From contig CAJUPS010000151.1 of the NCBI GenBank assembly GCA_910588045.1, positions 1 through 6,116 on the forward strand: a stretch of 6,116 nt of DNA, in the 5' to 3' direction. A model generated the notes under the pieces. The model worked only from the letters and a program-made list of their open reading frames with translations, did not search any database and was not told where the DNA came from. The stretch comes from an uncultured Oscillospiraceae bacterium (GTDB lineage Bacteria > Bacillota > Clostridia > Oscillospirales > Oscillospiraceae). Made by a program: the position numbers and the translations under genes. This document shows, piece by piece, positions 5,631-6,116 of this stretch (positions within the stretch are counted from its first letter, which is position 1; each line of letters starts with the position of its first letter).

Positions 5631-5706
5631 CAAAGATTTGTCTTCTCCTACAAAACATTTGTCCTTGAGACAAAATCTTTTGTTGCTTCTTATACCTAAT
5701 TTTGTC
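5631..5706. promoter_or_regulatory. Helically phased TTTGT repeats upstream of the gdh promoter
   Basis: Plus-strand copies of TTTGTC or TTTGTT begin at 5637, 5658, 5679 and 5701, periods of 21, 21 and 22 bp, about two helical turns. The first three form inverted repeats: CAAA-GA-TTTG (5631-5640), ACAAA-ACA-TTTGT (5650-5662) and ACAAAA-TC-TTTTGT (5670-5683), centred exactly 20.5 bp apart at about -60, -80 and -101 from the predicted start. The fourth is a half site. This arrangement suggests cooperative binding of a dimeric regulator on one DNA face; its identity is unknown. Confidence 0.55.
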
Positions 5707-5725
5707 TTCGCACGTTCCGTGCGAA
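5707..5725. repeat. 7-bp hairpin TTCGCAC/GTGCGAA
   Basis: Perfect 7-bp arms enclose the 5-nt loop GTTCC, directly next to the last TTTGTC repeat. No T-run follows on either strand. It marks the edge between the AT-rich gdh regulatory region and the hairpin-rich right end; the function is unknown. Confidence 0.45.
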
Positions 5726-5751
5726 CGGGACATCCTTCTCGAATCGGCCCA

Positions 5752-5766
5752 GGGGCTACGCGCCCC
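5752..5766. repeat. Small GC hairpin GGGGC/GCCCC
   Basis: 5-bp arms enclose the loop TACGC within CCCAGGGGCTACGCGCCCCC, preceded by ATCGGCCCA (5743-5751). The same ATCGGCCCA forms the last nine bases of the window, so this module may be repeated just beyond the right edge. Confidence 0.45.
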
Positions 5767-5776
5767 CGGACCCGGC

Positions 5777-5806
5777 GGTTACTTTTTGTGTGAACAAAAA
5801 GTAACC
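5777..5806. repeat. 13-bp perfect hairpin GGTTACTTTTTGT/ACAAAAAGTAACC
   Basis: Perfect 13-bp arms (5777-5789 and 5794-5806) enclose the 4-nt loop GTGA, followed on the plus strand by six As. With no T-run after it in either direction it is not a standard terminator. Arm length, the T5/A5 core and GGTT-type outer ends resemble the hairpin at 2788-2815, so the two may belong to one family of intergenic repeats. Confidence 0.65.
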
Positions 5807-6116
5807 AAAAAATCACTTAAACCTACAGTTTAAGAATCCCTTGCGGGAGCGACGCGGAGCGCCGCTCCCTATGCGGGGGATTTGCGAAGTGCCGTGCAAA
5901 TTTTGAAAGGCGAAGCCACCGAATTTCAGATCCTACGGGCATCTGATCTAGGGGTCTGGTACTTGTAGAACTCCGGCTGACGCCCTTTCAAAGGGGTACT
6001 CCCTGCAAGGGGGACCGCCTAACGGAAGCACCCCGCAGGGACCCCGTGCCGAGTGCCGCTCGGCAACCAGCAGTACGTTAGAACTGTGCGCAGAAGTAAG
6101 CACCGGCATCGGCCCA
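5807..6116. other. Hairpin-rich non-coding region, probable dispersed intergenic repeat
   Basis: I see no credible gene in these 310 bases. Short open frames exist, for example minus strand 5948-6109 (53 codons), but without a ribosome binding site or recognisable product. Perfect short stems are frequent: 5816-5822/5828-5834 (CTTAAAC), 5845-5851/5863-5869 (GGGAGCG), 5926-5931/5941-5946 (TCAGAT) and 6048-6053/6059-6064 (GCCGAG). A longer stem, TTTGAAAGGCG (5902-5912) with CGCCCTTTCAAA (5981-5992, one bulge), closes a 68-nt inner region holding the TCAGAT hairpin, a nested RNA-like layout. It matches no RNA family that I recognise. It could be a non-coding RNA, a repeat element, or the flank of a gene beyond the edge. 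Confidence 0.5.

Noticed and set aside
5571..5816. Minus-strand 81-codon open frame upstream of gdhA
   Set aside because: It runs through the hairpins, the phased repeats and the gdh promoter, and its product is a K/R-rich sequence with no resemblance to a known family.
5948..6109. Minus-strand 53-codon open frame in the right-end repeat region
   Set aside because: No Shine-Dalgarno site is visible because the window ends 7 bases upstream, the composition is that of a hairpin-rich repeat, and no known product is recognised.
5840..6116. Known structured RNA such as RNase P RNA, tmRNA, SRP RNA, T-box or a common riboswitch
   Set aside because: I looked for hallmark motifs (for example the T-box core, the RNase P conserved core, the SRP loop) and did not find them; the hairpins fit no family that I recognise.

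Overview
The window looks like chromosomal DNA of a GC-rich gut Firmicute, most likely a clostridial relative in the Oscillospirales. This is an inference. It rests on GC-rich genes with strong AGGAGG Shine-Dalgarno sites, AT-rich promoters of vegetative type, a Gram-positive type lipoprotein substrate-binding protein, a DUF624 gene beside a sugar ABC transporter, and a glutamate dehydrogenase (GDH) whose residue numbering matches Clostridium symbiosum GDH over the conserved core. I see no phage, IS transposase, CRISPR array, tRNA or rRNA.

Layout. (1) 1-1570, minus strand: the 3' part of a carbohydrate ABC importer operon, with a family 1 solute-binding lipoprotein (284-1570) followed by a MalF/UgpA-type permease that runs off the left edge (1-262, TTG start). 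(2) 1571-1990: an AT-rich divergent intergenic region with a good promoter for the ABC operon, an inverted repeat just upstream of it, a LacI-type operator-like palindrome, and a weaker plus-strand promoter. (3) 1991-2653, plus strand: a DUF624/YesL-family membrane protein, a family often found with sugar ABC transporters. (4) 2654-2813: a convergent intergenic region with a 17-bp perfect-stem terminator and a second hairpin that overlaps the next gene's stop codon. (5) 2814-5516, minus strand: two tandem GDH genes, 12 bp apart and probably translationally coupled. The upstream gene (4170-5516) has all the catalytic residues I checked and an NADP-type coenzyme site. The downstream gene (2814-4157) has an NAD-type site, but its catalytic lysine (C. 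symbiosum K125) is alanine. (6) 5517-5706: the gdh leader, a promoter with an extended -10, and a regularly phased set of TTTGT repeats that also form three CAAA/TTTG inverted repeats centred 20.5 bp apart. (7) 5707-6116: about 400 bp with no credible gene but many short perfect hairpins, probably a dispersed intergenic repeat region.

How it fits together. The left half imports a sugar or oligosaccharide, substrate unknown. The right half interconverts glutamate with 2-oxoglutarate and ammonia. The most interesting feature is the conserved, coupled GDH pair in which one partner looks catalytically disabled: a candidate pseudoenzyme or regulatory subunit. A CAAA-N-TTTG inverted repeat lies at a similar distance upstream of both the ABC and the gdh promoter, which could mean a shared regulator, but this is only an inference from two AT-rich sites.
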